This document shows, one piece after another, positions 36,676 through 44,516 of a DNA stretch of 47,551 bases; within the stretch, counting starts at the first letter, position 1; each line of letters begins with the position of its first letter. The position numbers and the translations under genes are program-made. Source of the DNA: Pseudomonas morbosilactucae (GTDB taxonomy: Bacteria; Pseudomonadota; Gammaproteobacteria; Pseudomonadales; Pseudomonadaceae); assembly GCF_023241715.1 (NCBI RefSeq), contig NZ_JALQCW010000091.1, forward strand, positions 1 through 47,551. The letters run 5' to 3'. Below the pieces are notes generated by a model that did not search any database, was not told the DNA's origin, and saw only the letters and a list, made by a program, of their open reading frames with translations.

Positions 36676-37269
36676 ATGACCTGTTACAGCCTCGATGGGC
36701 TGACCCCGGTGGTCGACCCCAGTGCCTATGTCCACCCTTCGGCGGTGCTGATCGGTGATGTGATCATTGGCCCTCATTGCTATGTCGGACCGCTGGCCAG
36801 CCTGCGTGGGGATTTCGGGCGGATCATCCTGGAGGAGGGCGCCAACCTGCAGGACACTTGCGTCATGCATGGCTTTCCCGAGAGCGACACGGTGGTCGAG
36901 CGCAATGGCCACATTGGCCACGGCGCGGTGCTGCATGGCTGCCGTATCGGCGCCGATGCCCTGGTGGGCATGAACGCGGTGGTGATGGACAACGCGCACA
37001 TTGCCCCGCGTTCATTCGTCTCGGCGGCGGCCTTTGTCAAAGCCGGCTTCGAGTGCCCGGCCCAATCCCTGGTGATGGGCGCACCGGCCAGCGTCAAACG
37101 GGTCTTGAGTGATGAAGAGGTGGCCTGGAAACTGGCCGGCACCCGGGAGTACCAGGCGCTGACGCTGCGTTGCTTGAACCAGATGCAGGAGTGCCAGCCC
37201 TTGAGTGCCCCGCAAGCCGACCGCCCACGGATCAGCGCCAGCACTTTGCGCCCCAAGGGCACCTTATAA
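36676..37269 (+). CDS. paaY: PaaY, hexapeptide-repeat thioesterase
   Basis: A 197-residue left-handed beta-helix protein of the gamma-carbonic-anhydrase-like group. Hexapeptide repeats fill about residues 15-135 (VHPSAVLIGDVIIGPHCYVG, then HIGHGAVLHGCRIGADALVG). Histidines near 70, 92 and 97 could bind zinc. PaaY removes CoA from a ring-opened dead-end product in the paa pathway. The ATG at 36676 follows AAGGAGCG. It is divergent from paaF and 64 bases upstream of paaX, and the two are probably co-transcribed. Confidence 0.93.
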   Translation: MTCYSLDGLTPVVDPSAYVHPSAVLIGDVIIGPHCYVGPLASLRGDFGRIILEEGANLQDTCVMHGFPESDTVVERNGHIGHGAVLHGCRIGADALVGMNAVVMDNAHIAPRSFVSAAAFVKAGFECPAQSLVMGAPASVKRVLSDEEVAWKLAGTREYQALTLRCLNQMQECQPLSAPQADRPRISASTLRPKGTL

Positions 37270-37333
37270 GCAGCGGGGCTGGGTACGGCTTGATGAAACC
37301 CGGTATATTTCTTCCTTTTTTCTCGGTACGTCC

Positions 37334-38257
37334 ATGTCGTCCCTAGCGCCGTTGAACCTTCTTATCAAACGCTTCCAGGAGCAGACACCGATCCGCGCCA
37401 GTTCGCTGATCATCACCCTCTACGGTGATGCCATCGAACCCCATGGCGGCACGGTCTGGCTGGGCAGCCTGATTCAGTTGCTGGAGCCCATCGGCATCAA
37501 CGAACGGCTGATCCGTACCTCGATCTTCCGTTTGAGCAAAGAGGGTTGGCTGACCGCCGAGAAGGTCGGACGTCGCAGCTACTACAGCCTCACCGGCACC
37601 GGTCGGCGACGTTTCGACAAGGCCTTCAAGCGCGTCTACAACGCCAGCGTGCCAGCCTGGGACGGTTCCTGGTGCCTGGTGATGCTCTCGCAAGTCAGCC
37701 AGGACCAGCGCAAGCAGGTGCGTGAGGAGCTGGAGTGGCAGGGCTTTGGCGCGATCTCTCCGGTGTTGCTGGCGTGCCCGCGCAGCGATCGGGCAGACGT
37801 CAACGCCACCCTGACCGATCTGGGCGTGCAGGAAGAAACCATCGTCTTTGAAACCACCGCCCAGGATGTGCTCGGCTCCAAGGCCTTGCGCCTGCAAGTG
37901 CGCGAAAGCTGGAACATCGACGAGCTGGCCGCGCATTACAGCGAATTCATCCAGCTGTTCCGCCCGCTGTGGCAAGCCTTGCGCGAGCAGGAACACTTGC
38001 AGCCGGAGGATTGCTTCCTGGCGCGCTTGCTGCTGATTCATGAGTATCGGAAATTGCTGCTGCGGGACCCGCAGTTGCCGGACGAGTTGCTGCCCGGTGA
38101 TTGGGAAGGGCGCGCGGCGCGCCAGTTGTGCCGCAACATTTACCGCTTGATTCACGCCAAGGCCGAAGAATGGCTGGGCAGCGCCCTGGAAAATGCCGAT
38201 GGCCCGTTGCCGGACGTGGGTGAGAGTTTCTACCGGCGTTTTGGCGGTTTGCGTTAA
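37334..38257 (+). CDS. paaX: PaaX, phenylacetyl-CoA-responsive repressor
   Basis: A 307-residue GntR-like repressor of the paa genes, released by phenylacetyl-CoA. The N-terminal winged helix includes GGTVWLGSLIQLLEPIGINE and IRTSIFRLSKEGWLTAEKVG (about 38-78). The central segment WDGSWCLVMLSQVSQDQR and the C-terminal region with SFYRRFGGLR are typical. It follows paaY and probably binds the GTGATAC-type motifs at paaA, paaF and paaY, which would make its own expression autoregulated. Confidence 0.94.
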   Translation: MSSLAPLNLLIKRFQEQTPIRASSLIITLYGDAIEPHGGTVWLGSLIQLLEPIGINERLIRTSIFRLSKEGWLTAEKVGRRSYYSLTGTGRRRFDKAFKRVYNASVPAWDGSWCLVMLSQVSQDQRKQVREELEWQGFGAISPVLLACPRSDRADVNATLTDLGVQEETIVFETTAQDVLGSKALRLQVRESWNIDELAAHYSEFIQLFRPLWQALREQEHLQPEDCFLARLLLIHEYRKLLLRDPQLPDELLPGDWEGRAARQLCRNIYRLIHAKAEEWLGSALENADGPLPDVGESFYRRFGGLR

Positions 38258-38355
38258 GTCGCCACTGCTGCTTGTCGCGACGAGCAACTTAGGTTGTTAA
38301 AGCCAGGGCTGTAGTAGAACTAAGGGTGCAATAACCCAGTGCTGCACCCGGCAAC

Positions 38356-38382
38356 TAAAAGTGCCCGGCACGGGCACTTTAG
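38356..38382. terminator. Bidirectional terminator between paaX and a small gene
   Basis: A perfect 9-bp stem AAAGTGCCC/GGGCACTTT with a GGCAC loop (38358-38380), extended by TA/TA pairs, lies between converging genes. The A and T ends of the stem serve both directions. Confidence 0.7.
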
Positions 38383-38427
38383 TGGCAACGGATCACCTTG
38401 CAACGAGGCGATCTTTGGATAAATAAC

Positions 38428-38694
38428 TTACTTGGGCATGGCCCAGGATTGCAGCAGGTAACCGTCCTGGCTCAGTTCGGCGCGGGCTTGTTTCAGCACG
38501 TTCTCCAACTGGGCGGGATCGCTGTAGGCGCTGCAGGAAATCTGAGTCTTGCCAATGCGGGTACTGGTCCGGTCGATAACGGTCAGGCTCAGCTCGCCAT
38601 TGCCATCTTGAGGGGCCCAGGCCACACACTGGAAGGGCTGGAAGGCGCGGTCGGCGATCAAAAGTGCTTCGTTGATACGGAGCGGGGCGTTCAT
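38428..38694 (-). CDS. Conserved-looking small protein of unknown function
   Basis: An 88-residue protein I do not recognise. It has no signal peptide or membrane segment and looks soluble, with alternating strand-like stretches (ELSLTVIDRTSTRIGKTQIS) and a helix near 58-75 (DPAQLENVLKQARAELSQDG). A weak AGAGAGAAG site precedes the ATG. Base composition and codon use match the neighbours, so it is probably a real gene. It stands alone between paaX and the sigma54 activator of the fap region and has its own terminator. No function is proposed. Confidence 0.65.
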   Translation of the reverse strand: MNAPLRINEALLIADRAFQPFQCVAWAPQDGNGELSLTVIDRTSTRIGKTQISCSAYSDPAQLENVLKQARAELSQDGYLLQSWAMPK

Positions 38695-39047
38695 GGGGTC
38701 TTCTCTCTATGTGCCCAATCAGATGATGCGCCGTCGGTTGGGCAGACCGTTCGGCGGTTACTTGTACTGATGCCTGCACAGGGGGGGTAGGTCACATTGA
38801 AAAATAACTTTTTACAAACTCGACGTGAAACACTGGCATCAAGCCCCTTAGTTGAACCCTTGTCGTCAGCGGTTGTCGCGCCTGCGCGCAGGTTGCTAGT
38901 GCAATCACCAGATTCTTAGTTCCATTGGTAATTAGCGCTATAAGCAAACGATACAAGTGGGCGTCAAGTTCTTGCTAGTGTTACAGCCAGGCTCGCCAAA
39001 CGACTGTTTCTAATAACTTTTCTACTATTTGGCGCCAAGGAACAGTC
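38695..39047. other. Divergent intergenic region before the VpsR-like activator
   Basis: No gene was found in these 353 bases. There is a perfect palindrome CCTGCGCGCAGG at 38881-38892. The composition falls to AT-rich on both sides, with a TTTTTACAAACT stretch near 38809 and a TAATAACTTTTCTACTATTT stretch near 39013. An AAGGAAC site precedes the activator start. Promoters for both flanking genes must lie here, but I could not define boxes. Confidence 0.4.
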
Positions 39048-40373
39048 ATGCTCGAAGCGCCTGTGCAACGTCGCCTGCTGGTGGTCGATCCCTGTGATGA
39101 CTGCCACCGTTTGTTACCGGGTTTACGCACCGTCGGCTGGAACGTCGACAGTTGTGACCTGGAGTCTGCGCTGGACCGCTCCTGTGACATTGGGTTGTTG
39201 CGTTTACAGCCCTTTCACCTGGAACGCCCTGAGGCGGTCAAGGAGTTGATCAGCCGCAGCGGCACCGAATGGATTGCCGTGCTCAGCCCGGAAGTCCTGC
39301 GGATGCAGAAGGTTGGCGACTTCGTTTGCGAATGGTTTTTCGATTTTCATACCTTGCCGTTCGATGTGTCCCGGGTCCAGGTGACCCTGGGCCGGGCCTT
39401 CGGCATGGCGCGTCTGCGGGGCCAGGGTTCGGTGCATGTCGACCAGCCTGAACACGAACTGCTGGGCGACAGCCGGCCGATCCGTGACCTGCGCAAACTG
39501 CTGAGCAAGCTGGCGCCCACCGAATCGCCGGTGTTGATCCGCGGGGAAAGCGGCACCGGCAAAGAGCTGGTGGCCAGGACCCTGCATCGCCAGTCCCAGC
39601 GCCACAGCAAGCCGTTCGTGGCCATCAACTGCGGGGCGATCCCTGAACACCTGATCCAGTCCGAGCTGTTTGGCCATGAAAAAGGCGCCTTTACCGGGGC
39701 CCACCAACGCAAGGTCGGACGCATTGAAGCGGCCCACGGCGGCACGCTGTTCCTCGATGAAATCGGTGACCTGCCCCTGGAGCTGCAAGCCAACCTCCTG
39801 CGTTTCCTCCAGGAAAAACACATCGAGCGGGTTGGCGGCAGTCAGCCGATTCCGGTGGATGTGCGGGTGTTGGCGGCGACCCACGTGGATTTGGAGGCGG
39901 CCATTGGCAATGGGCGTTTCCGTGAGGACCTGTATTACCGCCTGAACGTGTTGCAGGTGGTCACCGCACCGTTGCGCGAGCGCCATGGCGACCTGGGCAT
40001 GCTGGCCAACCACTTTTCCCATTTCTACAGCCAGGAAACCGGGCGCCGGCCGCGCAGTTTCAGCGAGGACGCCCTGGTTGCCATGGGCAAGCACGAATGG
40101 CCGGGTAATGTTCGTGAGCTGGCCAACCGCGTGCGCCGTGGCCTGGTGCTGGCCGAGGGGCGGCAGATCGAGGCCCGTGACCTGGGCTTGCAGGGGCAGC
40201 AGGGCAGCAGCGCGCCCATGGGCACCCTGGAAGACTACAAACACCGGGCCGAGCGCCAGGCCCTGTGTGACGTGCTCAACCGTCACAGCGACAACCTTAG
40301 CGTCGCCGCGCGGGTGCTTGGGGTGTCGCGCCCGACGTTCTACCGGCTGCTGCACAAGCATCAGATTCGCTAG
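39048..40373 (+). CDS. VpsR/FleQ-like sigma54-dependent activator, probable fap regulator
   Basis: A 441-residue enhancer-binding protein. Residues 1-125 form a divergent receiver-like domain (LLVVDPCDD at the start; DFVCEWFFDFHTLPFD near 91-106) resembling VpsR-type regulators, some of which bind c-di-GMP. The AAA+ domain follows, with Walker A GESGTGKE at 166-173, GAFTGA at 213-218 and Walker B GGTLFLDEIGD near 230-240. A Fis-type helix-turn-helix ends the chain (LSVAARVLGVSRPTFYRLL). It faces the fap operon, whose promoter region holds a -24/-12 element and a dyad at enhancer distance. Control of fap by this protein is inferred from position and promoter type; ligand binding is a guess from the family. 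Confidence 0.85.
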   Translation: MLEAPVQRRLLVVDPCDDCHRLLPGLRTVGWNVDSCDLESALDRSCDIGLLRLQPFHLERPEAVKELISRSGTEWIAVLSPEVLRMQKVGDFVCEWFFDFHTLPFDVSRVQVTLGRAFGMARLRGQGSVHVDQPEHELLGDSRPIRDLRKLLSKLAPTESPVLIRGESGTGKELVARTLHRQSQRHSKPFVAINCGAIPEHLIQSELFGHEKGAFTGAHQRKVGRIEAAHGGTLFLDEIGDLPLELQANLLRFLQEKHIERVGGSQPIPVDVRVLAATHVDLEAAIGNGRFREDLYYRLNVLQVVTAPLRERHGDLGMLANHFSHFYSQETGRRPRSFSEDALVAMGKHEWPGNVRELANRVRRGLVLAEGRQIEARDLGLQGQQGSSAPMGTLEDYKHRAERQALCDVLNRHSDNLSVAARVLGVSRPTFYRLLHKHQIR

Positions 40374-40386
40374 TTTCGCCCAGGCC

Positions 40387-40434
40387 AACGCACAAGGCCC
40401 GCCGCGAGGGTGATCGCGGCGGGCCTTGTGCGTT
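40387..40434. terminator. 21-bp perfect hairpin between converging activator and fapF
   Basis: The arms at 40387-40407 and 40414-40434 are perfectly complementary over 21 bases, with a 6-base loop GGGTGA. The outer ends read AACGCACAAGG and CCTTGTGCGTT. It begins 14 bases after the activator stop and ends 35 bases from the fapF stop. It lacks a T run, yet is by far the most stable hairpin here and probably stops transcripts from both sides. Confidence 0.75.
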
Positions 40435-40468
40435 GTATCGCGAGCGTTGGAACCGTGCAGCGGCAACG

Positions 40469-41758
40469 TTAGAAGTAGTAAGGGAATTTCAGGCTGAAGG
40501 TGAAGTCCGGGGCATCCTCGGTGAGCCCGATGGACAGGTTGGGCACGATGGTCAGGTTGTCGCTGGCAGCGATGGTCATGCCGACGTTGAAATAGCCGGC
40601 GTTGGCGTCGCTGGACACCACCGATTGCCAGTCGCCACCGTCTGGCTTGAGCTTGCTGCGACGCTGGATCAGGTCAGAGACCGAGAACGACATACTCATT
40701 TTCTCGTTGAGGGCGAAGGCTACGCCTGCGCCAATCTGATAGCTGTCGCCCAGTTGCACCTTGCCGCCGACCTTCTGGTCGACCCGGGAGCTGATGTCGT
40801 CGAAGGATTCTTCGAGGTTGTGGGTGTAGGACAAGGTCCCGAAGAGCACCGCCGGGTCGAAGGTCTTGACCAGGGAAATGCCCGGCGTGATGGACCAGAC
40901 GCCATTGCCGGTGGGCAAGCTTTCCGGCACGAAGAGGTTGGTGTTGGCGGACGACTGCACCAGCTTGATGCCGAACGGTTCTTTGCCTGTCGGTGCCTTG
41001 ATGCGCAAGGTGACCACGGCATCCGGCAGGTACGGGGTTTCGTCGAGGAACTTGTAGGCCACCCCGAAGTTGACGTCGCCCAGGGTCGGATCGCGGGTCA
41101 CGGTTTCTTCGGTGGTGGCGCCATTAGCTCCGCCGCTGGATTGATAGGTCGACTCGCGGTAGATCACCGGCGCGTTGATGTCGAACTGCCAACGGTTGTC
41201 GAGGTTGTAGCGACCGGTCAGGTCCAGAGTCCAGTTGTCCGCCTTGATGCGGTCCAGGTTGATGCTGCCGAGGAAGATCGAGTCCAGGGCCAGGAAGCCG
41301 TTGACCGTCAACTGGCGAGCGTCGTAGCGGGCGTAGGTAATCCCGGTTTCAAAGCTGAACTTGCCGCCGCCGAAGAAACCGCTGGCCTCGTCATAGAGGT
41401 TGCTGACGCTCTGCGCCGGTTCGGAGTCCTCTTTGAGCGACTGGCCGTAGCCGCCACCCCCAGCAGCGCCCCCGGAGGCCGCAGCGGCGCCGGTGCCGGC
41501 GACCGGCTGATAGCCTTTCATGTCTGCTGGCGACTTGGCCAGGCGCTTGGGCGGCGGCGCGGCGGGCTGATCTTCGACCTGACGAACCCGTTGTTCCAGT
41601 ACCGCGAGGGCCTTCTGTTGTACTTCGTAGCGTTGCTTCAACTCCAGAAGTTCCTGTTTCAGGGTCTCCACGTCCGGGTCAGTGGCGGCTTGCAGCGCTA
41701 CTGCCGGAAAAAGAGTGCTCAAACACACGACTGCGCGTAGTGAAACAGATCGATACAT
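40469..41758 (-). CDS. fapF: FapF, outer-membrane export channel for Fap amyloid
   Basis: A 429-residue outer-membrane protein that secretes the Fap amyloid subunits. After a signal peptide (residues 1-25, VALQA) comes a coiled-coil stretch (about 28-62, ETLKQELLELKQRYEVQQK). Next are a Pro/Ala/Gly-rich linker to about residue 105 and a beta-barrel of about 300 residues ending in FPYYF. This matches the known FapF layout of periplasmic plug and trimeric barrel. It is the last gene of the operon, 47 bases after fapE. The ATG at 41758 was chosen over an in-frame start at 41809, which would run into fapE. Confidence 0.95.
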   Translation of the reverse strand: MYRSVSLRAVVCLSTLFPAVALQAATDPDVETLKQELLELKQRYEVQQKALAVLEQRVRQVEDQPAAPPPKRLAKSPADMKGYQPVAGTGAAAASGGAAGGGGYGQSLKEDSEPAQSVSNLYDEASGFFGGGKFSFETGITYARYDARQLTVNGFLALDSIFLGSINLDRIKADNWTLDLTGRYNLDNRWQFDINAPVIYRESTYQSSGGANGATTEETVTRDPTLGDVNFGVAYKFLDETPYLPDAVVTLRIKAPTGKEPFGIKLVQSSANTNLFVPESLPTGNGVWSITPGISLVKTFDPAVLFGTLSYTHNLEESFDDISSRVDQKVGGKVQLGDSYQIGAGVAFALNEKMSMSFSVSDLIQRRSKLKPDGGDWQSVVSSDANAGYFNVGMTIAASDNLTIVPNLSIGLTEDAPDFTFSLKFPYYF

Positions 41759-41805
41759 GAAATAAACCGTCCCTTGTGAACCCAATGGTCGAGAGTCAGC
41801 GTAGT

Positions 41806-42546
41806 TCAATATCCCAGGTTGCGAAGGCCCTTGAGGCTGGTCAGATTGCAGTCCAAAGCGCCGGTGCTGGGGCCGTTATTGCCGAGCACTACATTGAGCT
41901 GGGTGATGTTGTTCACCATATTGCTATTGCCCAGCAGGCTGGTGTTCTGCATCAGGTTGCCCTGGGCGACTTGCTGCAGGGTCTGGCCCTGGTTGTTGTT
42001 GGCCAGGATGGCCATCTGGATCCCGCCGTTGACCGCCGAGACTGCAACGCTGCCCGCGGCACTGGTGCCGGTGACGGTGCCGCCGTTGAGCAGGACCTGA
42101 CCCACTTGCGGCCCTTGCCCTGGTGCGTGGTTGCTTTCCGTGACGTTGATGGCGATGTCGTTGTAGGCGCTGTTGCCGTCACCGGCCGCACGCACCGTTT
42201 GGGTAATGCCCTGGGTGGTGCCCAGGCCTGCGCCACCCACCACGTTGCCGGTCCCGGTCGTTGGTGTGTTGCCGTTACCGGTCTGGCTGAAGGTGGTGAC
42301 GTAGAATTGCGGCTTGACCGTGGATTGCTGCACCTGCAGGGAGGTGCTGGCACCGATCACGTCGCCGCTGGCGTTGCGCCAGGTGCTGCTCATGACGATG
42401 CCGAAACTGATGATGCGTCCCGGCATGACGTAACGGCCGCGAAGTTGCGACAGTTCCTGATCCTGAACTTCGATGGGGTTGAAACCAGCATGGGCTGGAA
42501 GAGCTGCTGCCAGGCAGGCGGCTGCCAGCCAGTATGAGGTTTTCAT
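41806..42546 (-). CDS. fapE: FapE, minor Fap amyloid component
   Basis: A 246-residue exported protein found as a minor component of Fap fibres and thought to act in export or anchoring. The signal peptide covers about 1-20 (AAACLAAALPAHA). The mature part opens FNPIEVQDQELSQLRGRYVMPGRI, typical of FapE. It then shows Asn/Gln/Gly-rich amyloid-like stretches (NGGIQMAILANNNQGQTLQQ and MVNNITQLNVVLGNN). One Cys lies near the C-terminus. It starts 44 bases after fapD. The ATG at 42546 was preferred to an in-frame start six codons earlier because of the signal-peptide pattern. Confidence 0.92.
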   Translation of the reverse strand: MKTSYWLAAACLAAALPAHAGFNPIEVQDQELSQLRGRYVMPGRIISFGIVMSSTWRNASGDVIGASTSLQVQQSTVKPQFYVTTFSQTGNGNTPTTGTGNVVGGAGLGTTQGITQTVRAAGDGNSAYNDIAINVTESNHAPGQGPQVGQVLLNGGTVTGTSAAGSVAVSAVNGGIQMAILANNNQGQTLQQVAQGNLMQNTSLLGNSNMVNNITQLNVVLGNNGPSTGALDCNLTSLKGLRNLGY

Positions 42547-42590
42547 CTGCTGCTCCCGGGGCATCCAGCCCCATTATCATTGTTTGGCTG

Positions 42591-43289
42591 CTAGAAAAAG
42601 TCGCTCTGGATAAATCCAAAGTCCAACAGTTCTGCGTCCTGGACCGGGCTGAAGGAATCCAGCTTGTTACGTGCGGTCAGGGGATCTGGCGGGGCGAGCA
42701 AGGCGTTGGTCTTGTCGTAGCCAGGGCCGATGATGGCAAACACGATGCCGTTCCAGCCTTTGATAAATTCATCGTGGGTGTAGCGTTTGTGGCCCAGTAC
42801 CGGGTCTGCGATGTAGACCCAGTCTTTCTTGGCGCGCTGCATGACCACGAAGTGCTTGTAGCCGCGAATTTCCATCAGAACCACCACCGGAATGGTTACC
42901 GCGTCCAGTTTTTCCGCTGGAATTCGATAACCCCGGGCCCGCATGCCGATACTTTCGATGTAGCGCTTCATGTCGAGCATGGAGAAACCCTGGGTGCGGA
43001 CCAGATTGTGGTCGGCGTTAACCAGCATGCCCTTGATGACGTGGTCCTCATCGACATCCAGCCAATAGGCTTGGCGCAGCACCGTGGCCAGTGCGGCGGC
43101 GCCGCAGCTGAAATCGGTTTTCTGCTCGACGATGTCGCTGAACTTGCGCTCGCGCACGCTTTGCACCTTTTTGTAGATCAGGTTGCCGCCTGGAAGGCCG
43201 GCGACCGCCATCTGAGCCGCTTGGGCCTGGCCGGTGAAGCCGGGCAGGCCAAAGAGGCACAACAGTAGGGTGTAGAGAGCGATACGCAT
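42591..43289 (-). CDS. fapD: FapD, C39-like cysteine peptidase of the Fap system
   Basis: A 232-residue exported protein with a peptidase C39-like fold. The signal peptide covers about 1-24 (LLCLFGLPGFTGQAQA). The probable catalytic Cys is in KTDFSCGAAALATVLRQAYW near residue 62, preceded by a Gln (VEQK), with the His in GYKHFVVMQ near 145 and the Asp in YIADPVLGH near 160. Unlike bacteriocin-processing C39 proteins it has no ABC transporter domain and works in the periplasm. Its role in Fap maturation is not settled. It follows fapC after a 63-base gap that contains a terminator-like hairpin. Confidence 0.93.
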   Translation of the reverse strand: MRIALYTLLLCLFGLPGFTGQAQAAQMAVAGLPGGNLIYKKVQSVRERKFSDIVEQKTDFSCGAAALATVLRQAYWLDVDEDHVIKGMLVNADHNLVRTQGFSMLDMKRYIESIGMRARGYRIPAEKLDAVTIPVVVLMEIRGYKHFVVMQRAKKDWVYIADPVLGHKRYTHDEFIKGWNGIVFAIIGPGYDKTNALLAPPDPLTARNKLDSFSPVQDAELLDFGFIQSDFF

Positions 43290-43316
43290 GATCGAGACGC
43301 CTGGTGAGCCTGTGGA

Positions 43317-43338
43317 AAAGCCCCGTTTCCGGGGCTTT
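43317..43338 (-). terminator. Partial terminator or attenuator hairpin between fapC and fapD
   Basis: On the minus strand AAAGCCCCG-GAAA-CGGGGCTTT forms a perfect 9-bp stem and runs on into TTTTCC. It lies 15 bases beyond the fapC stop and 28 bases before fapD. It could end or protect part of the transcripts so that the subunit genes are expressed more than fapDEF. Confidence 0.65.
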
Positions 43339-43352
43339 CGTTTCGATCGCGA

Positions 43353-44450
43353 TTACATGCAGACTTTGCAGCCGGCAGCGATGGACAGCGAGTTGCTTTG
43401 TTGGTTGCCCACACCTGCCGAGACGTTGGCTCCGCCGTTGCCGGAGAAGTTGTTCATCGAGCTGCTCATGGTGGCGTTGTTCACCACTGGGTTTTTCCAG
43501 CCGTCTTTGGTCAGCACTTGCTGGGTCCAGTAGCCGGCCAGTTGGACGGTGCCTTGTTCGGTGAAGGTGAAGCTTTGGTCGTCGTTGCCGCCGCCATTGC
43601 CACCACCGTTGCCGCCGCCATGACCGCCACCGTTGCCACCGCCATTGCCCCCGCCGTTGCTGCCGAAGCTGTTGCCGTGGTTGTTGCCGCCACCGCTGTG
43701 GCCGCCACCGCCATGGCCTTCATCGCCTTCGATGGTGCCTTGGCCACTGCCGCTGTAGCTGCCTGAGGCTACGAAGCCGCCCGACAGGGTGTCTTTTTTG
43801 TAGGCCTGCACGCCTTTGTTTTGCACGTTCAGGTTGGTGGTGCTTTGGTTGGCCGACGCGGCGGCGGTGGCTACACGGCCCCCGGAGACAGCGATTGCCA
43901 GGTTGTTTTTCTGTTGGTTGAAGTTGCCGGCGGTGACGTTGATCCCCATGTTGCCGGAACCGTTGTTACCCGAGTTGTTGAGGGTGGCGTTGTTCTGGGT
44001 CGAGTAGTTTTTAACGGTGTTGTTGGCGTTCACTTGAGTGGCGCTGGACGCGGCCACGGCGCTGCCGAAGATGAAGCTTTCGTCGGCGGTGGCCAGGGCG
44101 GCGGCGTTGTCTTGTTGGTTGCCGTCACCGGCAGCCACGTTGGCGCCCATGTTGCCGTTGGAGCCGTTCAGCGAGTTGTCAGCCTTGGCATTGTTGTTGG
44201 TGCCTTGGTTTTTCACGTAGTTGCCGGTGTTGGTCTGGACGTCGATCACTGCAGCACCGGCCCCAGCGGTGATTTGCAGCAGAGTGCCGAGGTCTGGGCC
44301 TTGCTGGTGGCCGCCATTGCCGCCGCCATGGCCGTTACCGTTGCCGTGACCATTGCCATGGTCGTTATCGTTGCCATTAGCCTGTGCAGCCATTGCCATA
44401 ACGGCGGCCAGGGCGAAAACCAGTGGTTTGAGAGCCATTGTAGGTTTCAT
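43353..44450 (-). CDS. fapC: FapC, major functional-amyloid subunit
   Basis: A 365-residue exported protein, the main fibre subunit of Fap. The signal peptide ends near AAQANG (about 24). An N-terminal Gly/His/Asn tract follows. Three imperfect repeats are visible: about 73-120 (NMGANVAAGDGNQQDN), 142-188 (NMGINVTAGNFNQQKN) and 318-360 (GGANVSAGVGNQQSNS). Repeats 2 and 3 are separated by a low-complexity Gly/Asn/His linker of about 50 residues. The C-terminus has the CxxC motif (CKVCM) seen in FapC. GGAG lies 7 bases before the ATG. In known systems the repeats form the cross-beta core. Confidence 0.95.
   Translation of the reverse strand: MKPTMALKPLVFALAAVMAMAAQANGNDNDHGNGHGNGNGHGGGNGGHQQGPDLGTLLQITAGAGAAVIDVQTNTGNYVKNQGTNNNAKADNSLNGSNGNMGANVAAGDGNQQDNAAALATADESFIFGSAVAASSATQVNANNTVKNYSTQNNATLNNSGNNGSGNMGINVTAGNFNQQKNNLAIAVSGGRVATAAASANQSTTNLNVQNKGVQAYKKDTLSGGFVASGSYSGSGQGTIEGDEGHGGGGHSGGGNNHGNSFGSNGGGNGGGNGGGHGGGNGGGNGGGNDDQSFTFTEQGTVQLAGYWTQQVLTKDGWKNPVVNNATMSSSMNNFSGNGGANVSAGVGNQQSNSLSIAAGCKVCM
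43583..43720. repeat. Low-complexity Gly/Asn/His-coding repeat inside fapC
   Basis: Degenerate 9- to 12-base units such as CCGCCATTG, CCACCGTTG and CCGCCATGA repeat along this stretch and encode runs of GGGN and GGGH. It corresponds to the linker between FapC repeats 2 and 3. Such DNA is prone to slippage, so length may vary between strains. Confidence 0.75.
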
Positions 44451-44516
44451 GGTGTTTCTCCGGTGCTTATTAGTTGGTTAAGTGTTGGTACTTTCTAATC
44501 GCACTACGTGTTCGGG

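Noticed and set aside
43583..43720. Short repeated units that could suggest a CRISPR array
   Set aside because: The units are degenerate, have no spacers and lie in frame within fapC, encoding its Gly-rich linker.
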